A program made the position numbers and the translations under genes. Below, in pieces: positions 46,641-59,400 of a DNA stretch of 64,000 bases. The notes under the pieces were generated by a model, which saw only the letters and a program-made list of their open reading frames with translations, made no database searches and was not told where the DNA came from. The stretch is from Sipunculus nudus (taxonomy: Eukaryota; Annelida; Sipuncula; Golfingiida; Sipunculidae): positions 65,827,953 through 65,891,952 of the forward strand of contig CM049311.1 of NCBI GenBank assembly GCA_026874595.1. The letters are read 5' to 3'. How positions within the stretch are numbered: the stretch's first letter is position 1; each line of letters starts with the position of its first letter.

Positions 46641-48284
46641 CCGGTTATTGTGAAATTTACATAAGCTAATGGATTAAGCATTTCACTTAAAATGTAATGC
46701 TTTCTTTATGGACTTTATGGACTCCATGTAACTGTTCAATGCCAGCTCCATACATGCTGACTCACGGAAATCAAGTTGTTTTTTCTTTATTATTGTGACC
46801 GGGCAGCTGCAATATTCTGTCCCACCAACGGGCGCCCATTGGATTTTCGAAATGGTGATGTTCCTGGGCAATTTGCTGCCATGACAGAAATGTTTTTGTA
46901 CTGCGGTAACACAGAAAGAAACAGTTTAGTCATATATATTATTTTTATGCTTTGCAAATTTTTAAACGTTTTCTCGTGAAGGATAATTATTTCACTCGTG
47001 GTTTCCTTGTGTATAATTGTAGAGGGCTTGGTTGATAAACTGATTTTATTTTCTTTTACAACAAAATTGTAATAAACAGACTGTAATAGCAGTTGGTATT
47101 TGAGCATCTATATATATATATTCCATTATGATCCCGATGGAAGTAAAGACATGTTTAACTTGTGTATAGTACCCAGAAAGAAATATGTAATATGACCTGC
47201 ATTATCTTTGTTCCCTTTAGTGGTGAGTCCGAATGACAGATGGGGTTTCAATTGCAATCAGACCTGCGGAGCGTGCCTTTTTGATACATGTGACGTCCTA
47301 TCAGGGGAATGCCCTGAGAAAAATTTGCAAAATAGGGTACACAGGAGGCACCAAGTGCGACAAGAGTATGTTAAACTATGTTCATATAATTTTAAATACA
47401 TACATGCCTAATGTATGAAATAAAATGTTTTCCCATGACATACTGAGCGATATGTATTGAGAGACGAATGATACTACAGGCATTTTAACTATACATTTTT
47501 GGTGCATTTCTCCGGTAACTACAATATTTTATCCTACTATCGTTATAAATGGCCTTCTCTGGTCCCCAGACTTTGAAATTATTTATATAGCACCACACTC
47601 ACATTTGAGTTTCTCAAGTACTAGTGTATTTGGCGAGCGATCCAGCCTATACTGATGTTGTATAGGTAGGAGAAGGTGATTTTATGTCGCTTATCACAAC
47701 CCTTATTTAATCTTCACTGCGTATGCGCATGAAGCATCAGTGTGCCCAAAGGGAGATAAATATTTTCGCTTATTCCTGCTGGAGCAAGATCATCGCAAAA
47801 AAAAATATAAACCCCGTTTTATATCTTTATTTGAAGGAATACGTGGGTTTGCGGCTGTATAAACATCTTTATAGATTACATTTCACATATTATGCCATTT
47901 TAGAACGTGTTAATCTTTCAAAACAATTTCTGTACCAGGGTGTCATGCTGGCACGTGGGGCCTTAACTGTAACAGAACGTGTGAAAATTGTCTCGGTATT
48001 GTATGCAACGTGGCAGACGGACGGTGCACTTCCGGTGTCTGTCAAGCCGGTTTCGAAGAGAAGAAGTGTGAAAACAGTAAGAAATTATAATAGGTATATA
48101 AAAAATGACTGACGGAATGTTATCAGACATAAAAAAAAGTTAATTAACAGATTGAGGGAAAACCAGCGTTCTTTATGATGTCATATTAATGAAGGATCAA
48201 TCTTTTAAAATGTATTGTGGAACTGATTTTGATAGTTTTTTAATAAAAAGAAGTTAAAGACATATCTTCAAAATTGTGTACCTC

Positions 48285-50607
48285 CAGCGGCGTACCTAGC
48301 CTCAATGCCGCCCGGGGCAGTCTTAGAAATTGCCGCTCCTCTAACAAAACATTACAAAACTGGATAACATATTGAAACATATCGTTTCAAATGTCCTTGT
48401 TACAGGCTTGTATTTGACAACAACGCAATTATATGGATTCACTGGCAGGGAATTCTTTCGCCACATATTTAAGAGCAAATATCTCTTTGCTAATGTAAAG
48501 ATCGCTCGAAGCTCAAACAAGTATATTTCATTATGAAGTGAACAGAAAGGAATAAAACGAATAAATTGTAATTATTGACAGATTACACTGCAGGATACAC
48601 ATATAAAATGTGGGAAATTGATCTTTCATCATTCATGTAACACGATTCATGATTACTTTATACTCAACTTGGGAAAAAAAACTTTATTTGGTGAGTGTTA
48701 TTCCATTCAAATACTTTGTCACATCTATAATTCCACCTCTTGTTGTCGCATATGACAGCAGGTTCACCTAATAGAGCTTTTGAGATATGCATGGTACTGC
48801 TGCATGCAAGTCATTTAGTCTTTACTAAAACAGCGTAATTCATGAGTTAAGCATATATATATATGTAGGCAGGACATGTTTATTTTCTTTCACATAAAAA
48901 AATCCAATGTTTGGATAAACTGACTTGTTTAATTTAAATATCCTCAAAGTTAAAAGCATACTTTAATTCAAGGCTACATCAAAATCATTTTAGAATTATA
49001 GTGATTATGTACTTTGCGAGGTTTTATTTATAAACTTATGACTATTTGTTATTCAATAAAGTATTTAAATAAATTTCAAGTAATGATATAATTTAAATAT
49101 ATGTTATAATTTAATTTCAAATGATTTGTCACAATATACAACAATTGTCTGTAGGTAGTGGATAATGAAACTGTTAATAACAGAATTAACAGTACAGGTA
49201 AATATATCTTTAATTTAAGTTTTGAACTCTAATAGTTAAAACTGATACTTGATACGTATATTGAACATGTGGCTAAACAGCCAAGGGGATTCATCCCGCC
49301 GGACAGTTATGATAGAATTATATTTTAAAGTTAAGATAATTCCTATAAAGGTCTGGGTGTTTATTGGTTTTATATACGTTACATAAAAGATCATGCAGGC
49401 TATATTGGTTAATCAAAAGACACAGGCATTTAGGTAGTAGTCATTATATACACGATAGTGTAAACGTTTGTATTTTAACGAGACTGATGTCAGAGTATGA
49501 AGAATAATGGAAAAAGGGAATTTCAGGTTATTTCAGGCTGTTTAATTATCATGGAATTTCGGGAATTCAGGGTTCAAGAATGGAAATTCTTAATACTTTC
49601 CAAGGAAAGAGCAACACAATTCGTCAAAATATTTTTCGCACAATATGTACGACATACATCCCACCCCCACTACCTGGTGCCATTGGTCTTCTGGCAGGGT
49701 TTTTCCCTGGTGATTATCAGATGCTATTAGGGATTTCTGAAAACGACGACCGCCCTGAAATGCAGGCTTTTTGCTTGATTGGTCAGTTTATCGATGGCGT
49801 TCTGACATTGCAAGACCACAGATCTAACAAAGAATAACTACAGATATGTATTTCTTGCCTCTATAGAGATCGTTCGCTAATCATTTGGTAGATTCCACTG
49901 TCCAATTTATAATCCCTGGAATACTTGAACATAGGACAAAAAGGTCAAATTTGTACTTTTTGTGGAACTCCGGAAGCCACTGATTAGTTTAATCCCAGAA
50001 ATGCCGCCCCCCAAAATGTGCAAATTGTTCGCTAATCATTTGGTAGGTTCCACTGTCCAGTTTATAATCCCTGGAATACTTGAACATGGGACAAAAAGGC
50101 CAAATTTGTAATTTTTGTGGAACTCATTATGCCACTGATTAAACTAAATCCCAGAAATGCCGCCCCAAAAAATGTGCAAATCGTTCGCTAATCATTTGGT
50201 TGATTCCACTGTCCACTTTATAATCCCTGGAATACTTGCACATGGGACAAAAAGGCCAAATTTGTAATTTTTGTGGAACTCCTTATGCCACTGATTAAAC
50301 TAAGTCCCAGAAATGCCCCCCCCCCCCAAATAAAAGTGTGCAAAACGTTGGCTAATCACTTGGTAGGTTCTACTGTCCAGTTTATAATCCCTGGAATCTT
50401 AAACATGGGACAAAAAGGCCACAATTGTAACTTTTGTGAAACCCCTTATGCCACTGATTAAACTTAATCCCAGGGACAAAAAGATCGAATTTTTTCTTTT
50501 TGTTGAACTCCTTGTGCCAATACTAATTCCCCGAAATGCCGCCCCCCAAAATGTGCCGCCCGGGGCGGACCGCCCCTGCCGCCCCCCCCCCCTTAGGTAC
50601 GCCACTG
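48285..50607. mobile_element. hAT-like element with internal tandem repeats
   Basis: Inverted ends CAGCGGCGTACCTA (left) and TAGGTACGCCACTG (right), each followed inward by GCCGCCCGGGGC-type sequence. The flanks are TGTACCTC (48277-48284) and AGTACCTC (50608-50615), an 8-bp target-site duplication with one mismatch. No transposase frame is visible, so it is non-autonomous. It lies between EGF and membrane exons of pseudogene D. Confidence 0.7.
49862..50560. repeat. Tandem repeats of about 155-160 bp inside the hAT-like element
   Basis: At least four copies and a partial fifth of a unit starting TTCGCTAATCATTTGGTAG and ending in AGAAATGCCGCCCC plus an A- or C-rich linker. Starts are near 49870, 50028, 50182 and 50347. 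Confidence 0.8.
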
Positions 50608-53396
50608 AGTACCTCTAGTTATATTTTGCCGACTTGGTGAGCTGAGAGTCCGAATATATACTGGTCAATCGACCGCGTATCAAAATACATTTAATCTACC
50701 GTTTGTTAGGTTTTTAAAAAATAAACTTTCACTTATCTTTCTTAATATAGAAAAATCTTAAATAAATCATGAATTTGATAATAATATTTAGCTTTTTATA
50801 TTTTCTGGAATATCTCTGTAAGGTTAGTGTTTTTGTAAACGACGTCTTCCTAAAAGCTTGAAAGGCAATTTATTCGATTATATCGAATATATACGAGCAT
50901 ATCCGTGTTTATTTTCAAGGTTATTACTTAAACAAAAAGAATCGTTCTACTGTTTGGTGAAAAGATATTACTCGTCATATTTTTAAACATTCTTTTAAAG
51001 AAATCTATTCTGATTCGTGTCTTTTCCTGTAATTATTTAAAACTTTTCCTTTTCGTGTAATCGTTACAGAAGAAAAATGTGATAAAATATGCCCATCATG
51101 TGAAAAGTGTGCGGATATGGATCAGAGATAACGCCAGTATCACGTACAGTGGCTCTGCCCCATAGTATTTACTACCATCACCTTGGCAGTAATTTTTACT
51201 TTGGCATTTGCTGCACAGTGCACCGGACTTATCATCTGGCAAGCAGGAATAGATTAGAAGTACAATTTTATAATTATCTATTTTTAATTGTAGTGGGGTT
51301 TCTGCAGCAGGTACATTCTGGGTCGCGTCATTTGATGTCCTATCGAAGACTTTTTTAACCTCTCACAAGAAATGTATGGGCCTCAGCTTGAGAATACTCT
51401 TTGCAAACGCCATTACATATTACTTTAAGAGCGTGAACAAAGTTTTGGACGCGGCGCAGCTTCCGACCGTTATAGGCCGGATGCTTGTTATAATAATATC
51501 AACCAAGAAGAGAAATGAAACCTTTGAAGAAGTAATATCGCTGATTATATGAAATTATAAGAACATCACTTGACTGAACGTGTACTTAACCAGATATCCT
51601 TGTGTCAGCTTTAAGTTTGTTAACACATGTAAAACATTTTGTTTTGGGTTTCATCCATCTGTTTTCCTAATCATGTCCTTCACAGGGAAGAGGAGAAATC
51701 AAATGATACTGAGCAAAACGGAAGGACGAAACCAACTATAAGAATAAAAGTACTCCTGGTAGAAAACCCATCAAAATAATGTTAATTCACTTCACAAACA
51801 GCTGTAAACAAACAGCTGTTGCCTAAATACGAATTAAATTAACCTTAGAGGAAAGAAACCAATTAGAACAGAAAACAACAGTCAGAGGGGGCTTTTGAAA
51901 TGTGAAGACATGCAAAAACATTTAAGCGGGAAAAGTAAGCATTATTTAATGTGAGCTGTCTGAACATATTTTCTTATGTGCTCTTTCTTCCTTCGATATA
52001 CTGAACGTCCTTTATGGACACCTTATCTAAATATGAACCTCTGATGATGTAGATATGGACACCTGATTTATATAGGTACAATCTGATCTATTTATTATCA
52101 TCTGAAATATATACAGAAATCACCTTTAGTTTACTGTGAATATCTGCTCTTCTGCAAAACTTGATAACCGAATCTTCTCTAATAGAATAATGTCAGTGTT
52201 GATGGTAATACTTTGTTATCAGTATGTTCATTATTTATAATTGGAGGAATGATTCTAAACAAACATACACGTGGTGTACTTTTCCTGTACCTTTTTTATG
52301 TGTTCAGGCAAAGAAACACACTATACAATTCACTATTGTATTTTGTATATTAATACGTTTTGAAGTTTAAATATCATATAAATCATTATGTATTACTGAA
52401 TATGTTTTATTTTGCACACGTCATACCAGCATCACAAATGTAACAGCTATAAGAATCGGCAAGAAAATGTACACAAAAAGCATTCGCATGCGGTCACATT
52501 GGATAACATGTATTATATTTATCCAACATCGCCCTACGTTAACAATATCAGTTGTCTTCTGAGGTCGGAAAAAAATAAAACATTCATATTTTTTACCAAA
52601 ACATATAATGTACTAAATAGAGTAATGGTAGGTGCACACATCCACACATAGAGCTACCTTTCAGTGGTGGAACCTACTTCTTCCATTTCTTTTTTTTTTA
52701 ACGGGCACTTGAGGGAGACCTGAGGAACGTATACTTGGCAACATGTTCCGCTGTCTGGTGCGTGTTTTACTTAAATCTCTACCCTCAACCATCGGTTGTC
52801 TTACAAAGACTGAGACATCACACATTCGTTCTTATTTGTTTATTTCCCCAAGTGTGCGTGTGCATTTAATAGCTATACACAATGTACAGTTCGAGTATTA
52901 GTAATTGATGAGGAGTTAAGTGAGTGTGGTTAAGTGATTCTATCGACGTCTTTGCATATTTTTGCATTTTAATGAGTACAGATATGTAAATTGAACCCAG
53001 TTGTCACCGATCCGTCCTGGCTGATTATTAACTCTGCTGAACCTGACACGATGTGTGCATATGCTGGTTTTTTTAGTCCCTCAAGGAAACAACGATAGAC
53101 TCTGGCTGGGTAAACAGACATTTGTACAGTGTATACACAAAGCCACTAAGGGCTTAGAGCTGTACTGCATTGAACTGTTTTTGTCTACATTGACCATAAC
53201 GTTCTGGTCTGAAACATCCATAAAAAATAAAGTTTTAAAAGGGCGTCATACATTTTCCTGGTTCCTAGTGTATTCAATATTCTCAACATTTTAAACGATA
53301 CATATTTAAAAAAGAATGACACTCACTGTTTTTGATACTCTAAAATCGCAAATACAAAACAAATACATTTCATAACTGTATCGTAGGATTAAAGCA

Positions 53397-53446
<50 letters not shown>

Positions 53447-53524
53447 ATTGAGTCCTGTAGGACCTAAAGTAGGGTGAGTACCCAGCTGGCGACTACAGAT
53501 TCATTCTTTTAATTTTTTTTACTA

Positions 53525-53594
53525 TTAGGAAGGAATACTCTGTTGTTTCAACTCTCTTCTGTTTCTATCCTTAATAGTCCCCGAACGCCTCTCT
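53525..53594 (-). pseudogene. Duplicated, probably unused last exon of gene E
   Basis: The distal copy of the E tail exon reads RERRSGTIKDRNRRELKQQS and two more residues to a TAA at 53525-53527, against RERRSGTSKDRNRGELKPQG in the used copy. The frame is open and phase-compatible through an AG at 53596-53595. The duplication joint replaced the pyrimidine-rich tract, so this acceptor (CACGCACCAG) looks weak. It could be an alternative tail exon or a relic. Confidence 0.5.
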
Positions 53595-54110
53595 CTGGTG
53601 CGTGTTCTACGGAAAATCTCTACCCTCAACCATTGGTTATGTCTGACAAAGACTGAAACATCACACATTTGTTCTTATTTGTTTATTTCCCCAAGTGTGC
53701 GAATGCATTTAATAGCTATACACAATGTACAGTTCGAGTATTTGTAATTGATGAGGAGTTAAGTGAGGGTGGTTTAGTGATTCTATTGACGTCTTTGCAT
53801 ATTTTTGCATTTTAATGAGTACAGACATGTGAATTGAACCAAGTTGTCACCTATCCGTCCTGGCTGATTATTCACTCAGCTGAACCTGACACGATGTGTG
53901 CATATGCTGGTTTTATAGTCCCTCCAGGAAACAACGATAGACTTTGGCTGGGTAAACAGACATTTGTACAGTGTATACACAAAGCAACTAAGGGCTTAGA
54001 GCTGTACTGCATTGAACTAATTTTGTCTACATTGACCAAATCGTTCTGGTCTGAAACATCGATAAAAAATACAGATTAAAAAGGGCGTCATACATTTTTC
54101 TTGATCCTAG

Positions 54111-54116
54111 TTTATT
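54111..54116 (-). terminator. Candidate polyadenylation signal of gene E
   Basis: TTTATT on the plus strand reads AATAAA on the minus strand, about 200 bases after the gene E stop codon. Confidence 0.4.
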
Positions 54117-54202
54117 TAATATTCCCAACATTTCAAACGATACATATTTAAATAAGAATGACAGACAATGTGTTTTATACTCTAAAATCGCAAATTAAAG
54201 CA

Positions 54203-54260
<58 letters not shown>

Positions 54261-54314
54261 ATTGAGTCCTGTAGGACCTAAATTAGGGCGAGTACCCAGT
54301 TGGCGACTACAGAT

Positions 54315-56399
54315 TCATTCTTTTGGAGTACCCTGTGGCTTCAACTCTCCTCTGTTTCTATCCTTACTTGTCCCCGAACGCCTCTCCCTGTAAAGCATAA
54401 TACATCATCAAGATTGATAAACTATAAGAAATCTCTGCAATTCATGGGTAAATGATTTATTTTCTAAAGTTCTGTGAATTTATGAATCTGAATGGATGTT
54501 AACCGTTCTAAAATTCCCACCCCTCCAAATGTAATTTAAGGAAGGGAATGTCATCAGTTACTTACCGGCACTTACGGTATAAGAAGAGACATTTCCCGAT
54601 AAATGCGGCAGTTCCTAGAGCTGCCACAGTAATTGAGAAGATTACAATCGGGGACATCCATGTGACCTCCTGGCAGGGAATGACCGCCGCCGATTTCTGT
54701 CCCGCAGCACACTTGATATTCGAACACTTTGGGCAGGCGCTCTCACAAATGGTTGTCTGAGTTTTGGTTTCTATCAAAATCCAGAGATAAAAGATGATTT
54801 CTTACAATATGCAGAGTACGTTTTAAATTTTAGAATTCACCACAAATTGAGTACATGCGGGATGACAAAAGACTGAATGACTTTTAAACATGTAAAAATA
54901 ACTCACTCGTGGTACATAGCTCACCCTCATACCCTTCCCAGCACAGCCCTGATGGACATGTTCCATTGATCACGTCACAGTGTTGACCAAAGCATTCTCC
55001 ACAGTCTTCATCACAGTTTTCTCCCCAGGTTCCTGCTGGGCAGGCTGGTAAGAGAATAGTGTATTGGTACCAAAGAATTAACTTCATCAAATATTCATTC
55101 AAATATATTGTACTTATTACGTGCAGATACATATATTGTTTGATGCTTATTGTGTATATTGTTTGATTAATAAAAATGCATAAGAAAAAAAATAATGAGA
55201 CCACATTAGATGTTCATCTAATTCAAGATACGAGTTTCACTAGAAATATCAAACATTAGTTGTGTACAGGCAGATGAGACTGGATAGTCCAATCATTTGA
55301 CAAAAATCTAGTTTCCATTCTGGAAGAGCTAAAGGCAACTATAACATACATATGATATTATATGTACCAGCCATGCTTAAGAGCATGGGCGGACGGTATA
55401 TTTAGATAAATACTGATATATATGACATTTTACTAAAGAAAATTGTACATATGGCAATAAGAATCAAACTCTTCATATAATACGTTAAGATGTGCATAAA
55501 TATTCAGTTTTTGTTTTGTACCTTTATCACATAATCTTCCTGTGTAGCCGTCTTTGCATGCGTCTTGAGGACACCTTCCGGATATGACATCACAAGTCCC
55601 TGTCCCACACCAGCTGCAGTCATGTAAACAGTCTTGTCCCCATTTGCCGGATGGACACCCTATGAACAAGAAGACATATCGCATAGCCTATAAACATTCG
55701 AACTAATGTATTATCGATTTATTAACTTTATCCATAACTTCTACAGCCGGACATGGAAGGAGTGTTGCAGTTTTGTGAGAAAAGGAGACAACCATCCAGG
55801 GAACAAAGTATTGTTCCGCTAATTTTAGTTAAGGAAATGGCTGTTAATGCAAGATGGGGAACAAATTTTAGCGCTTGGTAAGCGTGACAAAACGGTATAT
55901 AAATTTCTTAAATAAAAGCATTGCAAATTAATTTCTTTAAGAACTGATTTGAACAGCTGCATATTTATGAAAAAAAGTTTAATAATTTTGAACTGTGTTG
56001 AACAGTAGCAGCAGGTTGCAATGTCACAAATTTCTGCGCGTTCCAATATTCATTAAAATCAAGTAAGTATAAATAATTCTTTATAATTAAATATATGCTG
56101 ATATGCTACTAACTATTTTGACAACGGTTTCCAGTGTATCCGTTCTGGCACGTGTCGCTCAAACAGCTTCCATCTTTTGCATCGCAAACACTTCCGTTAC
56201 AACCTCCGCACTGCTCCATGCAATTAACTCCCCAACTTCCGGGCGCACAAGCTGTGGGAAAGTACATTTCTGAAGTTGATTTTTTCCACAATAAATTCAT
56301 TAATTCATCATTGCTAATATGCATCATACATTTTCACGTTATGGTGAAATATATTTGCAAGCAGATGTTATCAAATAACGTTGACAGGATATATTACAT

Positions 56400-56444
<45 letters not shown>

Positions 56445-59400
56445 ACATATGATACATCCTATACATATATAATATAATATATTTTCCTGTCTGGACAACG
56501 TTTAGAGAGTTCACGGGTTCTACCCGTCACTGTCATTGTGCATTTTTCAATATAATTATCATAATATACGTTGTGTAAAAGATAAGTGCGTTCTTTATTT
56601 AAAACATGAAATTAATTGGGGTAAATAACCTGATATATATTGCTTGTGTACAAGTGTATCACACCTTGATCACATTTTGGACCTTCGTATCCCGGCATGC
56701 ATTCCGCCCTGGGACAGAAACCGTCGACGTCTGAACATCGGTTGTCAAGACAGTTTCCGCAAACACTCGTGCATGAACCATCATATCGGTCACGGGAACA
56801 ACTCACCACAGGCTGAACATTATTATAAATTCTGTGTAATTTTTTAATTGAGGCAATGCAGACCTGCATATTGTTTTCTTCCAATTATTGAAGAACAGCC
56901 AAAGACAAAAATTAAAACGATCATTACGATTACAAGGAATTAGCTTCCTGTGTTTCTGGTAAAAAAACATTGCTGCTCATGAAGGCGTACACTTTACAAA
57001 AAAAAACAGAGAGAATGTTGTTTTGTTCTCATACAATGGCATAGATTACTTAACTTGCCTTGTTACAAGTCACCATGGTGTTTCCAAAACACTGAAATGA
57101 CTTCTCTGAAGCCTTCTTGCAAGCGTCACCCTCGCTTGTACATCCAGTCATGAGTACATTTAAACCATTTTGCTCTGCAGCATAAAAAAATATTTAATGC
57201 AACTTCTCTTATGAACCTTCACGATATAAAACAAGATCGGACGCCTCAAGCTGTTTTCAAAATAGCAATTGTGGACAGCTTGTAAGGTAGACTAAACGTG
57301 AGAAATGAATATCAACTTTTTTATGAAGAATCATATACGATGAACAGAAATGTTCAGAACAATGCAACTTAAGCAAAGATACATATATTGGATAAAAAGA
57401 GTACATCTATATACCGACCGCCATTACTGTGTGATGTATATCCCACCATGAGATGAGGGATGTTGCTGAGCTGACGGCAGGCGACCTGAGCATCCTCCGG
57501 TCCAAAGTTCCTGTCACACACAAACCGCCAGTCACCTTCGTGGTTAATCTGGAGGAGACCCCGGTATGACAGGCGCCCATCAGTCTGTTCCTGGGATCCA
57601 GTGCCAAACTGTAACAGAAAATCAGTTGCTTTTCTTGAGCATAACAAACATAAAAGCGCGTCAGTCTGACAACAAGGATTCGCCACATCTTAATTTGAAT
57701 TTAAACTACATGTTTTTACAGAGTGATAGAAGAGTAGTATACATTCACGCGAAAGTTGGTGAATTCCACAGTTTCACCGTGCCAGCGACCTAAAGTTAAT
57801 TTGAATCTTGATCTAACCCAAAGCAAATTGTACCACATAATACATAATACGTGACAGTTTAGCAGGGCCTATTATAATTATAATATAATCGGGATTACTG
57901 GTACCTGTTTATTTGCATAAGTACACGTTAACGAGACAGCTTTGTTTGACCCACACTCATGCCTTCCCCACCCGCCGTGAGTACAGCTTGACAATCTTTG
58001 CTCGTGTCCCCGGCATCCCAGGTCGTCGAGCCAGTAGACCTTCTCTGTGAAATATAACACGGAAAAGAGCAACTCTTACTGCTTCATTTACACTTGGATG
58101 TCTTTTTGTTGAGATTATATTAATTTTAGGTCGGCTCATTATTACAAATAACATAGATCGATAGATAAGTACCTCATAATACGAGTATACGTTCTAGACA
58201 CTGGATATTATTAAATAGCAGCTTTAGGTATAAGCTGTGACAGGATTTGTAGATATGGACGTGTGCATCTACACCTTCTCCATCTCCTCCCCGCCCCCCT
58301 CTACATTGTCCCTCACCCTCACCGGGAGAATCCATGTGACTTACAACTGCCCGTTCTGCTTCACTTTTTTATGATGATGTAAAAAATAGATACCCTGCTA
58401 CACACCTTTGTGTATAAAGTATATGCAACTCGCCAGGTCTCAGACAAATACCCATAAGCCTCAATGTCTTTCGACCATTTTGCTCATTTAGTTAATTTAT
58501 TTTTAGGCCGTACAGTATATACGTTTTGTTGTTTCAATGGATACTGGGTGAGCCTGATCTTACCGCTTTGCCGAGAACAGGCAGCATGTTTTTCATTATT
58601 GGTACACTTGTCATCGTTCCATAACCCTCTGTATGGTTTTTCTTGATACATCTCACAGCAGTTCTCTGGTGTCGTGCCCCACAGCTGAGAATCAGCGTCA
58701 TTAGGCTGCCCTCGATACCAGTTTGTATATGACGCCTGTAATTTCACCGATATGTTTCATCACTATAATGATTTTCAGGATATGGCATTTTCAAATCAAC
58801 AGGCACAAAGATAATCGCACTATTCATTATATCAGTTAATAGTTAGAGAGTGTGCTATTAAAGCCAGAGGAGTTACGTATGGTCAGCGTGAGAGCCTGGA
58901 CGGCCATGAAAGAATTAAACTCACTGATGACAAACTGACATCCTCCTCCTCAAAGTTCCTATAGATACAATCTCAATAAAATCCGTATCACTGACCAAAA
59001 TATCTACATTGGTGGAAATCGTATTGCCAGAAGTCTCAGGGCGACTGACGATGTCGTGATGGATATAGAATGTCAGATAAGGTTATACACGAAGGACATG
59101 TATCATGAACTGTGGAGAATCGGCAAGATCCGTATTTTCCGTGATAAGGATTCATCGGCCGCAATCATTACTTTGATTTCTTGTCAAGGCTGGACAATCA
59201 AAGCAGCCTTGTTTGCTGTTAGCTCCATGGACTGCCAACATCCATCGCCTCCTGCTAACCATTGATACATTAATCAATGTAAACTTACAAGATCGCAAGT
59301 GTATGGGCATCTTTCGGGCGTGTTCTTAAAGGTGCACATTCGCCTACCCTTCGAAAAAGATTTTATGTGATTCCTAGCTTCCTCTGTGTATAAATTTATG

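Larger units (their letters stand above)
44578..51779 (+). pseudogene. Pseudogene D: broken paralogue of receptors C and E
   Basis: Six exon remnants: 44578-44762 (SRCR1 N-half), 44897-45024 (SRCR1 C-half, CTGKENRMIEC), 47221-47365 (EGF), 47939-48076 (EGF, intact, 138 nt as in C and E), 51070-51238 (Cys-rich stalk and membrane helix), 51686-51779 (tail). Lesions: an 8-nt deletion near 44661 relative to gene C (reading into TGA 44677-44679), one extra A in the run 47319-47323, and a TAA at 51129-51131 just before the membrane helix. The donor after the membrane exon is GC, not GT. No signal-peptide exon, CTLD, second SRCR or first EGF was found. The intron between the two SRCR halves is only 134 bp and holds no lectin exons. 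Splice phases otherwise match C. A secreted or truncated product is possible but unlikely given two frameshifts; assembly error could explain the single-A change but not all three lesions. Confidence 0.8.
51780..54314. other. Region between pseudogene D and gene E
   Basis: 3' flank of D and of the convergent gene E. It is dominated by the two-copy tandem duplication at 52751-54390. No further gene is supported; the two 79-81 codon plus-strand frames at 53.1 and 53.9 kb are the same repeat frame in the two copies, and neither resembles a known protein. Confidence 0.55.
52751..54390. repeat. Two-copy tandem duplication (about 0.8 kb unit)
   Basis: Copy 1 is about 52751-53590 and copy 2 about 53591-54390. 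Both start at CTGGTGCGTGTT.TAC...TCTCTACCCTCAACCAT, run through an open-frame segment and a (TA)n tract (53399-53443 and 54204-54257), and end with 'ataaacattgagtcctgtaggacctaaa', GGCGACTACAGATTCATTCTTTT and the exon-like CCCCGAACGCCTCTC. They differ by scattered substitutions and small indels, so the event is not very recent. Confidence 0.85.

Noticed and set aside
46776-46979. Plus-strand frame with CPTNGRPLDFRNGDVPGQF, in the place where SRCR2 of D would be expected
   Set aside because: It does not align with either SRCR half or the EGF exons of C or E, the splice phase does not fit, and it ends without a donor.
53055-53294. 79-codon frame repeated at 53834-54079
   Set aside because: It is the same segment in the two copies of the tandem duplication. 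The copies differ by frame-changing indels and no domain is recognisable.
59056-59265. 69-codon plus-strand frame inside an intron of gene E
   Set aside because: No recognisable domain, no splice sites that fit, and the surrounding sequence looks repetitive.
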